64,000 nt of DNA from Cupriavidus basilensis (GTDB lineage Bacteria; Pseudomonadota; Gammaproteobacteria; Burkholderiales; Burkholderiaceae), in the NCBI RefSeq assembly GCF_000876015.1, contig NZ_BBQM01000019.1, forward strand, positions 124,001-188,000. Direction: 5' to 3'. Of this stretch, positions 7,999 through 17,465 are shown one piece after another (position 1 is the first letter of the stretch; every line of letters starts with the position of its first letter). The notes beneath the pieces are model-generated. The model worked only from the letters and a program-made list of their open reading frames with translations. It made no database searches and had not been told where the DNA came from. The translations under genes and the position numbers were made by a program.

Positions 7999-8074
7999 GG
8001 GGCGTTAGCTCAGTTGGTAGAGCAGCGGACTCTTAATCCGTAGGTCGAGTGTTCGAGTCACTCACGCCCCACCA
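7999..8074 (+). tRNA. tRNA-Lys (anticodon CTT), copy 2
   Basis: All 76 nt, CCA included, are identical to the copy at 4970-5045: acceptor GGGGCGT/ACGCCCC, anticodon loop CTCTTAA. It has its own promoter with TATAAT and its own terminator. Confidence 0.97.
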
Positions 8075-8086
8075 GCGAATTCAAAG

Positions 8087-8118
8087 AAGCCGGTAGCAGA
8101 AATGCTCCCGGCTTTTTT
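8087..8118 (+). terminator. Rho-independent terminator of tRNA-Lys copy 2
   Basis: The same AAGCCGG...CCGGCTT hairpin with inner AGCA-GAAA-TGCT helix and T6 run as after copy 1. The following gap (8119-8516) holds a polypyrimidine tract and no recognisable gene. A promoter for the Bug gene was not resolved. Confidence 0.85.
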
Positions 8119-8516
8119 CTTTTCCGCTTTTCATTTCCCCTTCCTTTTCCCCACGCTTTCCCCACGCGCTTGTCCGCTTCGATTTTCACGCGGGCCTCGG
8201 CTTGACGTATCGATTCCCGGCCGCGGCGGCCCCGGGTGAATACCGGATTTCCGCCAACTTGATACCGGGTTGATACTGATTCCGCCCCGCCCGCTTTCAC
8301 GGTTGAATTGCACCTGAAGCACATCGCGGAACATAGTTCCGCATCACGGAACAACTCCGGTCGCTTCGGCAAATCCGGGCGCGCCCTGCCGCCCGGAACA
8401 CTGCGGCAAGCCAGCAGGGAATCACAACAACAAGACGGGACCAGACACGGGAACCCGCCATGCCCGCGCCTCCGTTGCCGCACCCGCAAGCCAACCTGGA
8501 ATCTTCGGAGCCTCTC

Positions 8517-9491
8517 TTGAAAGCAGTCCTGAAAATCAGCAGTGCAGCCTGCCTGGCCCTGTTCGGCCTGTGCCAGGGCGCGATGGCGCAAAGCTATCCC
8601 ACCAAGCCGATCCGCCTCATCGTGCCGTTCGCCGCGGGCGGCACCACCGACATCGTGGCGCGCTCGGTGGCCGACGGCATCGGCCGCGAACTGGGCCAGC
8701 CCGTGGTGGTGGAAAACCGCGGCGGCGGCGGCGGCGCGATCGGCGCCGATGCGCTGGCCAAGTCCGCGCCGGACGGCTACACGCTCGGCATCGCCACGGT
8801 CAGCACGATGGCCACCAACCCGGCCACCAACGCCCGCAACCCCTACGACCCGCTCAAGGACTTCGCGCCGATCACCAACCTGGTCAATGTGCCGAACGTG
8901 CTGACGGTCAACCCGAAGGTGCCGGCCAAGACCGTGCAGGAATTCGTCGCGCTGGTGAAGGCCAACCCCGGCAAGTACAGCTACGCCTCGGCCGGCAAGG
9001 GCAGCATTTCGCATCTGGACGGCGAGCTGTTCAAGTTCTTGACCAAGACCGACATGGTCCACGTGCCCTACCGCGGCTCGGGCCCGGCGCTGAACGACAC
9101 GCTGGCCGGCCAGGTCAGCGGCCAGTTCGACAACCTGCCCTCGTCGATGCCGCACATCCAGGCCGGCAAGCTGCGCGCGCTGGCGGTGGCCGCGCCCAAG
9201 CGCGTGGAAGGCCTGCCCGACGTGCCGACCTTCGCCGAGGCCGGCATGAAGGACATGAACAACATGGCCTGGTATGGCCTGGTGGCGCCCGCCAACACGC
9301 CGGCCGCCGTCATCGCCAAGGTGCACGACGCTGCCGTGAAGACGCTGCAGGACCCCAACGTCAAGCGCCGGCTGGCCGAAAGCGGGGCCTATCCCGACGG
9401 CAACACGCCGCAGCAGTACGCCGCGCAGATCAAGCGCGAACTGGAACTGCGCAAGAAGATCGCGCACGACCAGAACATCACGCTCGAGTAA
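8517..9491 (+). CDS. Bug-family (TctC) periplasmic solute receptor, orphan
   Basis: This 324-residue receptor has a signal peptide ending near GAMAQS. The Bug signatures follow: YPTKPIRLIVPFAAGGTTD, VVVENRGGGGGAIGAD, then VPYRGSGPALNDTLAGQV. These proteins bind carboxylates or other small metabolites in the periplasm, and most in this order lack adjacent TctAB membrane subunits, as here. The start chosen is TTG at 8517: GGAG lies 6 nt upstream and it gives a standard signal peptide. An in-frame ATG at 8460 would add 19 non-signal residues. Ligand unknown. Confidence 0.9.
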   Translation: MKAVLKISSAACLALFGLCQGAMAQSYPTKPIRLIVPFAAGGTTDIVARSVADGIGRELGQPVVVENRGGGGGAIGADALAKSAPDGYTLGIATVSTMATNPATNARNPYDPLKDFAPITNLVNVPNVLTVNPKVPAKTVQEFVALVKANPGKYSYASAGKGSISHLDGELFKFLTKTDMVHVPYRGSGPALNDTLAGQVSGQFDNLPSSMPHIQAGKLRALAVAAPKRVEGLPDVPTFAEAGMKDMNNMAWYGLVAPANTPAAVIAKVHDAAVKTLQDPNVKRRLAESGAYPDGNTPQQYAAQIKRELELRKKIAHDQNITLE

Positions 9492-9497
9492 GCCTCG

Positions 9498-9533
9498 CGG
9501 CGGCCCCCGGCCCGATGCGGCGGGGGGCCGCCG
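9498..9533 (+). terminator. GC-rich hairpin after the Bug gene
   Basis: An 11-bp perfect stem, CGGCGGCCCCC (9498-9508) with GGGGGCCGCCG (9523-9533), begins 7 bp after the stop codon. No U run follows, so termination may depend on Rho or be weak. Confidence 0.4.
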
Positions 9534-9729
9534 GCCCTTCCCGCCCGCCTGTTGTTGCCATGCCGCGCCACTTGATCTGGCGCAGTATTCGTACCCGTCC
9601 TTGGTGCTTCAATATAACGGGAAGGAAATTGACATCGCAGGGCCCTCCCGAGTCGGTAAAGTAACCGGGTCAGACAACCAGTACGACGGCCGTGCCCCCT
9701 GCCCACGGCCAAACCCATGAGGACAAGCA

Positions 9730-10083
9730 ATGCGCAACAAGACCGTATCCGCTCTGATGATCGTCGCCGTGACCGCTTTCGGGGGCGCGCAGCTGGCGCA
9801 CGCCCAGAAGAACTACACCGATGGTGGCGACCTGTATGGCGGCGCCCACACCAACAAGGGCGATCCGAACAAGAACGCGGCCAAATCGGGCAAGTTCGAT
9901 CCGTATACCGATGGCGCGAAGAAGTCGACCAAGTCCAATCTGAGCGCGGACGGCGCCAAGAAGAAGGCTGATCCCTATACGGACGGCGCCAAGTCCGGCA
10001 AGCCCGATCCGTACACCGATGGTGCCAAGTCGGGCAAGTTCGACCCGTACACCGACGGCGCCAAGGCCGCGCCCAAGCAGTAA
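9730..10083 (+). CDS. Secreted repeat protein with DPYTDGAK units
   Basis: This 117-residue protein has a clear signal peptide (MRNKTVSALMIVAVTAFGGAQ, cleavage probably after AHA at residue 25). The mature part is almost entirely low-complexity. The octapeptide DPYTDGAK occurs at residues 57-64, 81-88, 93-100 and 105-112, with a degenerate copy LSADGAKK near 71. The last units repeat every 12 residues (36 nt). A related YTDGGDLYGG element precedes them. Many Lys and Asp, no Cys, no membrane anchor. AGGA precedes the ATG. No function is recognised. Exported, probably disordered, possibly metal- or surface-binding (speculative). Confidence 0.75.
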   Translation: MRNKTVSALMIVAVTAFGGAQLAHAQKNYTDGGDLYGGAHTNKGDPNKNAAKSGKFDPYTDGAKKSTKSNLSADGAKKKADPYTDGAKSGKPDPYTDGAKSGKFDPYTDGAKAAPKQ

Positions 10084-10383
10084 TCGCCAGCCTGCCCGCA
10101 TTGCGCGGGCATTGCCGCGGATGGTGCGCCAGCGCACCGTCCGCGCGCGTCCCCGGCGGCAGCATCGGCATAGCCGAGATTGCAACGCCCGCTTGAAACG
10201 CCATCGCGCGGATGACGCCGTGTGGCGAAGTGTGAGATATATCCCGGCAGGAAAACTGGAAAGCAGCAGGAAGGCAGCCACGCGGCGTCCCGTCAGGCTA
10301 TGGCCGCGCCCGTACGCGCATCCTTGCCCGCGATCGCGCCCGCGGCTTTGCCGCCCAGCCCCGCTCCTTCCGTGGAGACCATC

Positions 10384-10449
10384 ATGCTCGATGTCCTGAT
10401 ACTCATGGCTTCCTCCCTCGTCCTGGCGGTGCTGATCTTCAAGGGATAG
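10384..10449 (+). CDS. Candidate 21-residue membrane microprotein
   Basis: MLDVLILMASSLVLAVLIFKG is one hydrophobic helix with an acidic start and a Lys-Gly end. The ATG has a well-placed GGAG (10374-10377, 6 nt spacing), and the codons use the genome's preferred GC-rich third positions. It lies in a 431-bp gap between the repeat protein and the CoA-transferase. Small single-helix proteins of this kind often modulate membrane complexes. No known family is recognised. The preceding 10084-10383 shows no other gene. Confidence 0.45.
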   Translation: MLDVLILMASSLVLAVLIFKG

Positions 10450-10514
10450 CAGCCAGCGCCAGACGGCGGGACGGCGCGGCGCGCGTCCGCCCCGCCGCCC
10501 GGGCCATCAGGCGC

Positions 10515-12026
10515 TCAGGCCGCCGCCAGCGCCGGGGTGGCGCTCATGGTGCCCTGCTCGCGCAGGCGCGCGTGCCAGGCCAGCGCTTCCTCGATCAGGT
10601 GCGGTGTCTGGCCGCCGCGCCGTCCGGCGCGCGTCACGTAGTCCTGCAGCAGGTCGCGGTAGAGCGGGTCCGCGCAATTGGCGATGATCTGCTGCGCGCG
10701 CTCGCGCGGCGCCAGGCCGCGCAGGTCGGCCAGGCCGTGTTCGGTCACGATGACGTCGACATCGTGCTCGGTATGGTCCACGTGCGAGACCATCGGCACG
10801 ATGCTGGAGATCGCGCCCGCCTTGGCCACCGACTTGGTGACGAACACCGAGATATGCGCGTTGCGCGCGAAGTCGCCGGAGCCGCCGATGCCGTTCATCA
10901 TGTGCGTGCCGCCCACGTGCGTGGAATTCACGTTGCCGTAGATGTCGCACTCCAGCGCCGTGTTGATGGTGATCAGGCCCAGCCGGCGCACCAGCTCCGG
11001 ATGGTTGCTGATCTCCTGCGGGCGCAGGATCACGCGCGAGCGGTAGCGCGCCAAGTCCGCCAGGAAGCGCGCATAGACCGGGCCGCTCAGCGTCACCGAG
11101 GAGGCCGAGGCGAAACTCAGCCGGCCCGCGTCCAGCAGCTCGATGGTGCTGTCCTGCAGCACTTCCGAATACATCTTCAGGTCGCGGAACGGCGAATCGA
11201 CCAGGCCGTGCAGCACCGCGTTGGCGATGGTGCCGATGCCGGCCTGCAGCGGCTGCAGCGACGGCGCCAGCCGGCCCGCGCGGACCTCGTGCAGCAGGAA
11301 TTCGTTGAGGTGCCCGGCGATCTGCCGGGTGTCCTGGTCGGGCGGCAGCGCGCTGGACGGGCTGTCGTCCTTCTGCGTGATGACGATGGCGGCGATCCTG
11401 GCCGGGTCCACCGGGATGTAGGTCAGGCCGATGCGCTGGTCCACCGCGGTCAGCGGGATCGGCTCGCGGCCGGGGCGCGGCGTGGGCAGATAAATGTCGT
11501 GCAGGCCTTCCAGCTCGGCCGGCATGTTGAGGTTGATCTCGACGATGACCTTCTCGGCCTGCATGGCGAAGCTGGCGGAATTGCCCACCGAGGTGGTCGG
11601 CACGATGCCGCCGCTCTCGGTGATGGCCGCCGCCTCCACCACCGCCACGTCCACCGGTGCGATCTGGCGGCCGCGCAACTGCTCCACGGTCTCGGACAGA
11701 TGCTGGTCGATGAACATCACTTCGCCGGCGTTGATCTTGCGCCGCAGGGTCGGGTCGACCTGGAACGGCAGGCGCCGCGCCAGCACGTTGGCCTCGGCCA
11801 GGATCTTGTCGGTGTCGTTGCCCAGCGAGGCGCCGGTCATCAAGGTGATGCGCAGTGGCTCGGTCGCCGCGCGCCGGGCCAGCGCCTCCGGCACCGCCTT
11901 GCAGTCGCCGGCCCGGGTAAAGCCGCTCATGCCCACGGTCATGCCATCCCGGATCAGCGCGGCGGCGGCATCCGCCGGCATGATCTTGTCGAGGAGGCTG
12001 GCCAGCCGGATTCGTTCCTTGTACAT
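10515..12026 (-). CDS. Succinate/acetate CoA-transferase (acetyl-CoA hydrolase family)
   Basis: This 503-residue enzyme opens MYKERIRLASLLDKI and has both halves of the acetyl-CoA hydrolase/transferase family. The catalytic glutamate is Glu288 in YSEVLQDS, the CoA-binding loop GIGTIANAVLHGL precedes it, and NSTHVGGTHMMNGIGGSGDF lies in the C-terminal half. The family exchanges CoA between succinyl-CoA and acetate or related acids in the cytoplasm. The start at 12026 is chosen because GGAG sits 9 nt upstream and length then fits relatives (about 500). An ATG 15 nt earlier has a poorer ribosome site. Confidence 0.9.
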   Translation of the reverse strand: MYKERIRLASLLDKIMPADAAAALIRDGMTVGMSGFTRAGDCKAVPEALARRAATEPLRITLMTGASLGNDTDKILAEANVLARRLPFQVDPTLRRKINAGEVMFIDQHLSETVEQLRGRQIAPVDVAVVEAAAITESGGIVPTTSVGNSASFAMQAEKVIVEINLNMPAELEGLHDIYLPTPRPGREPIPLTAVDQRIGLTYIPVDPARIAAIVITQKDDSPSSALPPDQDTRQIAGHLNEFLLHEVRAGRLAPSLQPLQAGIGTIANAVLHGLVDSPFRDLKMYSEVLQDSTIELLDAGRLSFASASSVTLSGPVYARFLADLARYRSRVILRPQEISNHPELVRRLGLITINTALECDIYGNVNSTHVGGTHMMNGIGGSGDFARNAHISVFVTKSVAKAGAISSIVPMVSHVDHTEHDVDVIVTEHGLADLRGLAPRERAQQIIANCADPLYRDLLQDYVTRAGRRGGQTPHLIEEALAWHARLREQGTMSATPALAAA

Positions 12027-12371
12027 CTTATATGTCTCCATGAAACCTGCCCCGACCGGCCGCTGGCTGGCGCACGCCGTGGATGGGCCTTGCCCCCCGT
12101 CCGGCTCGCGCTGGCTACCCGACGGTAAGGCGCAGATAAGCAGTGTAGCCAGAGCGGACATATTCCAGCGGCGATATAAAGTCATGGATCCTAGTCGCTA
12201 AATTCATACCTGCCCCGGCGCCACCCGGCCATCACACGACTGACACGCCGCGCGCCTCTTTATGCTCTACAGTAGTTAGCAGGCTCATGCCGCCCCCGGC
12301 CCGGCACCGCACGACGGCGCCGCGCGGGCCCCGCGCGCATGGACCTGCCGAAACGACCCCGGGGAGACACC
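12027..12371. other. Divergent intergenic region, CoA-transferase | glutamate dehydrogenase
   Basis: This 345-bp gap separates two divergently transcribed genes and must hold both promoters. AT-rich patches lie at about 12168-12182 (GATATAAAG) and 12256-12280 (TTTATGCTCTACAGTAGTTAG). CTGACA at 12240 is only 15 bp before TATGCT, too close for a standard sigma-70 promoter. No dyad, ORF or RNA gene was convincing. Confidence 0.4.
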
Positions 12372-15300
12372 ATGCTGGCGGAAAGCGAAACGCGACTGGC
12401 CCGGTTGCTGGCCGACCTGATGCAGTTCGCCCAGGGGCGCCTGCCCGGCGACATGTTCGCCAGGGCGGAGCCGTTCCTGCGGCACTACTACGACCTGGCC
12501 GACGCCGACGACCTGCTGCAGCGGGAAGTGGCCGACCTGTACGGCGCGGTGATAGCGCACTGGCAGACCGCGCAGCGCTTCGTCTCCGGCAGCGCCCGGC
12601 TGCGGGTCTACAACCCCAACCTGGAGCAGCACGGCTGGCATTCCGATCACTCCGTGGTGGAGATCGTCAACGACGACATGCCGTTCCTGGTGGATTCGGT
12701 GACGATGGAGATCAACCGGCTCGGGCTGGCCCTGCACTCCGCCATCCACCCGGTGTTCCGGGTCTGGCGTGAGGCCGACGGCAGCATCGCCAGGGTCGCG
12801 CTGCCCGGCGACGGCGAGGCCGGCGCACCGCCGGCGAACACAGCGGCGGACACAGCGGCGGACACGCCAGCCGCGGGCGGGCCGCGGCTGGAATCGTTCA
12901 TCCACTTCGAGGTCGACCGCTGCGGCGACGCCGCCACGCAGGAAGCGCTGCGCAACGGCATCGCGCGCGTGCTCGGCGACGTGCGCGCCGCGGTCGAGGA
13001 CTGGCCCGGCATGACCGCCACCGCCGCCGCCACCGTCGAGACGCTGGCCCAGCCCCCGCACGGCCGCCAGCCGGAGACCCAGGAAGCCTGCGCTTTCCTG
13101 CAATGGATGCTCGACGACCACTTCACCTTCCTCGGGCAGCGCGACTACGAACTGATCACCCAAGACGGCCGCTTCTACCTGCGCGGCGTGGCCGGGTCCG
13201 GCGCCGGCATCCTGCGCGAGAGCCTGCGCCCGGCGGAGGCCGGCGCGCTCACCGAGCTGCCGGCGGCCGCCAGCAGCGTGATCGAGGGCAGCTCGCCGAT
13301 CTTCGTCACCAAGGCCAACTCGCGCGCGACCGTGCACCGGCCCGGCTACCTGGACTACATCGGCGTCAAGCTGGTCGACGCCAACGGCAAGCTGTTCGGC
13401 GAGCGCCGCTTCGTCGGGCTCTACACCTCCACCGCCTACATGATGTCGTGCGCGGAGATCCCGCTGGTGCGGCGCAAGTTCGCCAACGTCCTGGCGCGCG
13501 CGGGCTTCCTGACCAAGGGCCACCTGTACAAGTCGCTGGTGACCATCCTCGAGCAGTATCCGCGCGACGAACTGTTCCAGGCCGACGAGGACGAGCTGGC
13601 CGACATCGCGCTGGGCATCCTGCGCCTGCAGGAACACCAGCGCATCCGCCTGTTCGTGCGCCGCGACCGCTTCGACCGCTTCGTCTCCTGCCTGGTGTTC
13701 GTGCCGCGCGACAAGTACAACACCGACCTGCGCCAGCGCATCCAGAAGCTGCTGATGACCGCGTTCCACGGCAATGGCTGCGAGTTCACGCCGCAGTTGT
13801 CGGAGTCGCCGCTGGCGCGCATCCAGCTCATCGTGCGCGGCGAGCCCGGCACCATGCCCGAGGTCGACCCGGCCGAGCTCGAGGCGCGCATCGTGCAGGC
13901 CGCGCGCCGCTGGCAGGACGACCTCGCCGCCGCGCTGCTCGACAGCAACGGCGAGGAACAGGGCAACCGCCTGCTGCGCCGCTACGGCGATGCGTTCCCG
14001 GCCGGCTACCGCGAGGACTATCCGGCCCGCACCGCGGTGCGCGACATCGAGCTGATGGAGGCCGCGCTGGCCAGCGGCGGCGTGGCCATGAACCTGTACC
14101 GGCCCATCGAGGCCGCGCCCGGCGCGTTCCGCTTCAAGGTCTACCGCGCGCGCGAGCCGATCGCGCTGTCGCTGAGCCTGCCCATGCTGGAGCATCTCGG
14201 CGTGCGCGTGGACGAGGAGCGGCCCTACCTGATCGAGCCCAGCGGCGCGGCGCCGGTCTGGGTGCACGACTTCGGACTCGAGATGGCCGACGGCGTGGCC
14301 GCCGGCGCCGGTGCCGACCTCGGCGCCGACATCGAGCGCATCAAGGCGCTGTTCGAGGATGCCTTCGCGCGCGCCTGGAACGGCGAGATCGAGAACGACA
14401 ATTTCAACCGCCTGGTGCTGCGCGCCGGGCTCGCCGCGCGCGACGTCACCATCCTGCGCGCCTATGCGCGCTATCTGCGCCAGGTCGGCTCGACCTTCAG
14501 CGACGCCTACATCGAGCGCGCGCTGACCGGCAACCCGGCCATCGCCGCGCAACTGGTGGCGCTGTTCGCGGCGCGCTTCGACCCGGCCACCGAGGCCGCG
14601 CGCGCGGCGCACTGCGAGCGGCTGCTGCAGGCCATCGGCGGCGCGCTCGACCAGGTGCCGAACCTGGACGAAGACCGCATCCTGCGGCTGTTCCTCGGCG
14701 TCATCAACGCCACCGTGCGCACCAACTATTTCCGCCACGGCGCCGACGGCGGGCCGCGCCCGTGCCTGTCGTTCAAGTTCGACCCGGCCCGCGTGCCGGG
14801 CCTGCCCGAGCCGCGCCCGATGTTCGAGATCTGGGTCTACTCGCCGCGCGTCGAAGGCGTGCACCTGCGCGGCGGCCCGGTGGCGCGCGGCGGCCTGCGC
14901 TGGTCGGACCGGCGCGAGGACTTCCGCACCGAGGTGCTCGGCCTGATGAAAGCGCAGATGGTCAAGAACACCGTGATCGTGCCGGTCGGCAGCAAGGGCG
15001 GCTTCGTGGTCAAGCGCCCGCCGCTCGCCGGCGACCGCGACGCGGTGCTGCAGGAAGGCATCGCCTGCTACCAGACCTTCCTGCGCGGCCTGCTCGACGT
15101 GACCGACAACCGCGTCGCCGGCGCGCTGGTGCCGCCGCCCGAGGTGGTGCGCGACGACGGCGACGACCCCTATCTGGTGGTGGCCGCCGACAAGGGCACG
15201 GCGAGCTTTTCCGACTACGCCAACGCGATCTCCGCCGAATATGGCTTCTGGCTCGGCGACGCCTTCGCCTCGGGCGGCTCGGTCGGCTACGACCACAAGA

Positions 15301-17297
15301 AGATGGCCATCACGGCGCGCGGCGCGTGGGAATCGGTCAAACGCCATTTCCGCGAGATGGGCATCGACATCCAGTCCACCGATTTCACCGTGGCCGGCGT
15401 CGGCGACATGTCCGGCGACGTGTTCGGCAACGGCATGCTGCTGTCGCCGCACATCCGGCTGGTGGCGGCCTTCGACCACCGCCACATCTTCCTCGACCCC
15501 GCGCCCGACCCGGCCGCCAGCCTGCGCGAGCGCCAGCGCCTGTTCGCGCTGCCGCGCTCGAGCTGGGCCGACTACGACGCCAGCCTGATCTCGGCCGGCG
15601 GCGGCGTGTTCCCGCGCACCGCCAAGGCCATCGCGCTCACGCCCGAGGTGCAGGCCTGCCTGGGCACCAGCGCCGCGGCGCTGTCGCCGGCCGACCTGGT
15701 CCACGCGATCCTGCTGGCGCCGGTCGACCTGCTCTACAACGGCGGCATCGGCACCTACGTCAAGTCCAGCCGCGAGACGCATGCGCAGGTCGGCGACCGC
15801 AGCAACGACGCGGTGCGCGTCAACGGCGCCGAACTGCGCTGCAAGGTGGTGGGCGAAGGCGGCAACCTCGGCTTCACCCAGCTCGGGCGCATCGAGTTCG
15901 CGCTGCACGGCGGGCGCATCAACACCGACGCGATCGACAATTCCGCCGGCGTGGACTGCTCCGACCACGAGGTCAACATCAAGATCCTGCTCGGCCTGGC
16001 GGTGTCCGACGGCGAGATGACCGAGAAGCAGCGCAACAAGCAACTGGCGGAGATGACCGACGAAGTCGGCCTGCTGGTGCTGGAGGATAACTACTACCAG
16101 ACCCAGGCGCTCTCGGTGGCCGGCCGCGGCGCCGCCGCGCTGCTCGACCAGGAAGCGCGCCTGATCCACTGGCTGGAGCGCGCCGGGCGCCTCAAGCGCG
16201 CGCTGGAGTTCCTGCCCGCCGACGAGGAAGTGGTCGAGCGCAAGGCGGCCGGGCTGGGCCTGACCTCGCCCGAGCGCGCGGTGCTGCTGGCCTACAGCAA
16301 GATGTGGCTGTATGACGAACTGCTCGCATCGAGCCTGCCCGAGGACCCGCTGGTGGCGGGCCTGCTGCCGGCCTACTTTCCGCGGCCGCTGCGCGAGCGG
16401 CATGCCGAGGCCATGCTGCGCCACCCGCTGCGGCGCGAGATCCTGTCCACGCACCTGACCAACACGCTGGTCAACCGCGCCGGCGCCACCTTCGTCCACC
16501 GCATGCTGGAAGAGACCGACGCGCGCCCCGCGGACATCGTGCGCGCCTGCCTGATCGGCCGCGACGTGTTCGGGCTGGAGCCGCTGTGGGCCGAGATCGA
16601 CGCGCTCGACAACCGCGTCGACGACGAAGTGCAGGCGCGCATGTTCGCCGCCGTGGGCCGGCTGCTGGAGCACGCCAGCCTCTGGTTCCTGCGCCATGCG
16701 CGCGCCGGCGGCGGCCAGGACGGCGGCGAAAGCGCGCGCTACGCCGAGGCCGCGGCCTGGCTCACGCCGCAGTTGCCGGCGCTGCTGGCCGCGCCCGAGG
16801 CGGCGGCGCTGGCCGAGCGGCGCCAGGCGCTAGCGCAGGCCGGCGTGGACGACGCGCTGGCGCTGCGCGTGGCCGCCGGGGAAATCTGCGCGGCCGCGCT
16901 CGACATCGCCGACGTGGCGGCCGCCACGCAGCGCGGCCTGGCGCTGGTGGCCAGCGTCTACTTCGCGCTCGACACCGAGTTCAGCTTCGGCTGGCTGCGC
17001 GAGCGCGCCCAGGCCCTGCCCGCCGACAGCCACTGGGACCTGCTGGCGCGCACCACGGCGCTGGAAGACCTGGGCCGCCTCAAGCGCGCGCTGACCGTGA
17101 GCGTGCTGTCGCAGCCGGTGGAACTGGACACCACGGAGAAACTGATCGAAGCCTGGCGCAACGGCCGGCAAGCCCAGATCGAGCGCTTCTCGCGCATGCT
17201 GGCGGACCAGCGCGCCTCGGGCGCGGCGGGCTTGTCGATGCTGTCGGTGGCGATCCGCGAGATCGGGCTGCTCGAGCGCAGCCAGCCCGGCTGCTAG
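12372..17297 (+). CDS. NAD-specific glutamate dehydrogenase, large (~180 kDa) type
   Basis: This 1641-residue enzyme belongs to the large bacterial NAD-GDH family, which oxidises glutamate to 2-oxoglutarate and ammonia. A long N-terminal regulatory region with ACT-like folds covers roughly residues 1-650. The catalytic core lies near 830-1300: MKAQMVKNTVIVPVGSKGGF at about 857 includes the lysine-rich substrate site, and VAGVGDMSGDVFGNGMLLS at about 1007 is the family hallmark. A helical C-terminal domain follows. The start at 12372 is supported by GGGGAG 7 nt upstream. The enzyme is monocistronic and divergent from a CoA-transferase. Confidence 0.95.
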   Translation: MLAESETRLARLLADLMQFAQGRLPGDMFARAEPFLRHYYDLADADDLLQREVADLYGAVIAHWQTAQRFVSGSARLRVYNPNLEQHGWHSDHSVVEIVNDDMPFLVDSVTMEINRLGLALHSAIHPVFRVWREADGSIARVALPGDGEAGAPPANTAADTAADTPAAGGPRLESFIHFEVDRCGDAATQEALRNGIARVLGDVRAAVEDWPGMTATAAATVETLAQPPHGRQPETQEACAFLQWMLDDHFTFLGQRDYELITQDGRFYLRGVAGSGAGILRESLRPAEAGALTELPAAASSVIEGSSPIFVTKANSRATVHRPGYLDYIGVKLVDANGKLFGERRFVGLYTSTAYMMSCAEIPLVRRKFANVLARAGFLTKGHLYKSLVTILEQYPRDELFQADEDELADIALGILRLQEHQRIRLFVRRDRFDRFVSCLVFVPRDKYNTDLRQRIQKLLMTAFHGNGCEFTPQLSESPLARIQLIVRGEPGTMPEVDPAELEARIVQAARRWQDDLAAALLDSNGEEQGNRLLRRYGDAFPAGYREDYPARTAVRDIELMEAALASGGVAMNLYRPIEAAPGAFRFKVYRAREPIALSLSLPMLEHLGVRVDEERPYLIEPSGAAPVWVHDFGLEMADGVAAGAGADLGADIERIKALFEDAFARAWNGEIENDNFNRLVLRAGLAARDVTILRAYARYLRQVGSTFSDAYIERALTGNPAIAAQLVALFAARFDPATEAARAAHCERLLQAIGGALDQVPNLDEDRILRLFLGVINATVRTNYFRHGADGGPRPCLSFKFDPARVPGLPEPRPMFEIWVYSPRVEGVHLRGGPVARGGLRWSDRREDFRTEVLGLMKAQMVKNTVIVPVGSKGGFVVKRPPLAGDRDAVLQEGIACYQTFLRGLLDVTDNRVAGALVPPPEVVRDDGDDPYLVVAADKGTASFSDYANAISAEYGFWLGDAFASGGSVGYDHKKMAITARGAWESVKRHFREMGIDIQSTDFTVAGVGDMSGDVFGNGMLLSPHIRLVAAFDHRHIFLDPAPDPAASLRERQRLFALPRSSWADYDASLISAGGGVFPRTAKAIALTPEVQACLGTSAAALSPADLVHAILLAPVDLLYNGGIGTYVKSSRETHAQVGDRSNDAVRVNGAELRCKVVGEGGNLGFTQLGRIEFALHGGRINTDAIDNSAGVDCSDHEVNIKILLGLAVSDGEMTEKQRNKQLAEMTDEVGLLVLEDNYYQTQALSVAGRGAAALLDQEARLIHWLERAGRLKRALEFLPADEEVVERKAAGLGLTSPERAVLLAYSKMWLYDELLASSLPEDPLVAGLLPAYFPRPLRERHAEAMLRHPLRREILSTHLTNTLVNRAGATFVHRMLEETDARPADIVRACLIGRDVFGLEPLWAEIDALDNRVDDEVQARMFAAVGRLLEHASLWFLRHARAGGGQDGGESARYAEAAAWLTPQLPALLAAPEAAALAERRQALAQAGVDDALALRVAAGEICAAALDIADVAAATQRGLALVASVYFALDTEFSFGWLRERAQALPADSHWDLLARTTALEDLGRLKRALTVSVLSQPVELDTTEKLIEAWRNGRQAQIERFSRMLADQRASGAAGLSMLSVAIREIGLLERSQPGC

Positions 17298-17465
17298 GAC
17301 GATCGGGCATTTGGGCGCTCGGGCGCTCGGGCGTTGGGACGTTGAGGACATCCGGACAGGCGCGGCAGGCGGCGCCGCGCGGAAGCTGGACGCGAGCGCC
17401 GGGCTTTGGGGACAATGGGCGCATCGCGCCCGCCGCCTTCCGCGGCGGCGCCAACCGGACCCGCG

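Larger units (their letters stand above)
7992..8131 (+). repeat. Second copy of a 140-bp tRNA-Lys direct repeat
   Basis: Positions 7992-8131 align without gaps to 4963-5102 (offset 3029). The first 91 bp, from CTTCGTT through the tRNA to GCGAATTC, are identical. The terminator is also identical, with a few changes between. Fainter similarity (TTGTCCGCTTCG, TTGATACCG) continues about 100 bp further in both. The repeats flank the LysR-deaminase pair in direct orientation. Confidence 0.8.

Noticed and set aside
8131..8516. Long minus-strand frames before the Bug gene
   Set aside because: No ribosome site or family, and they cover the tRNA and its terminator.
12240..12266. CTGACA...TATGCT as a glutamate dehydrogenase promoter
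   Set aside because: Spacer of 15 bp is too short for a standard sigma-70 promoter.
12285..16697. A 1470-codon antisense frame across the glutamate dehydrogenase
   Set aside because: Composition is dominated by His, Gln, Arg and Gly from third-position GC, and the plus-strand frame is a complete known enzyme.
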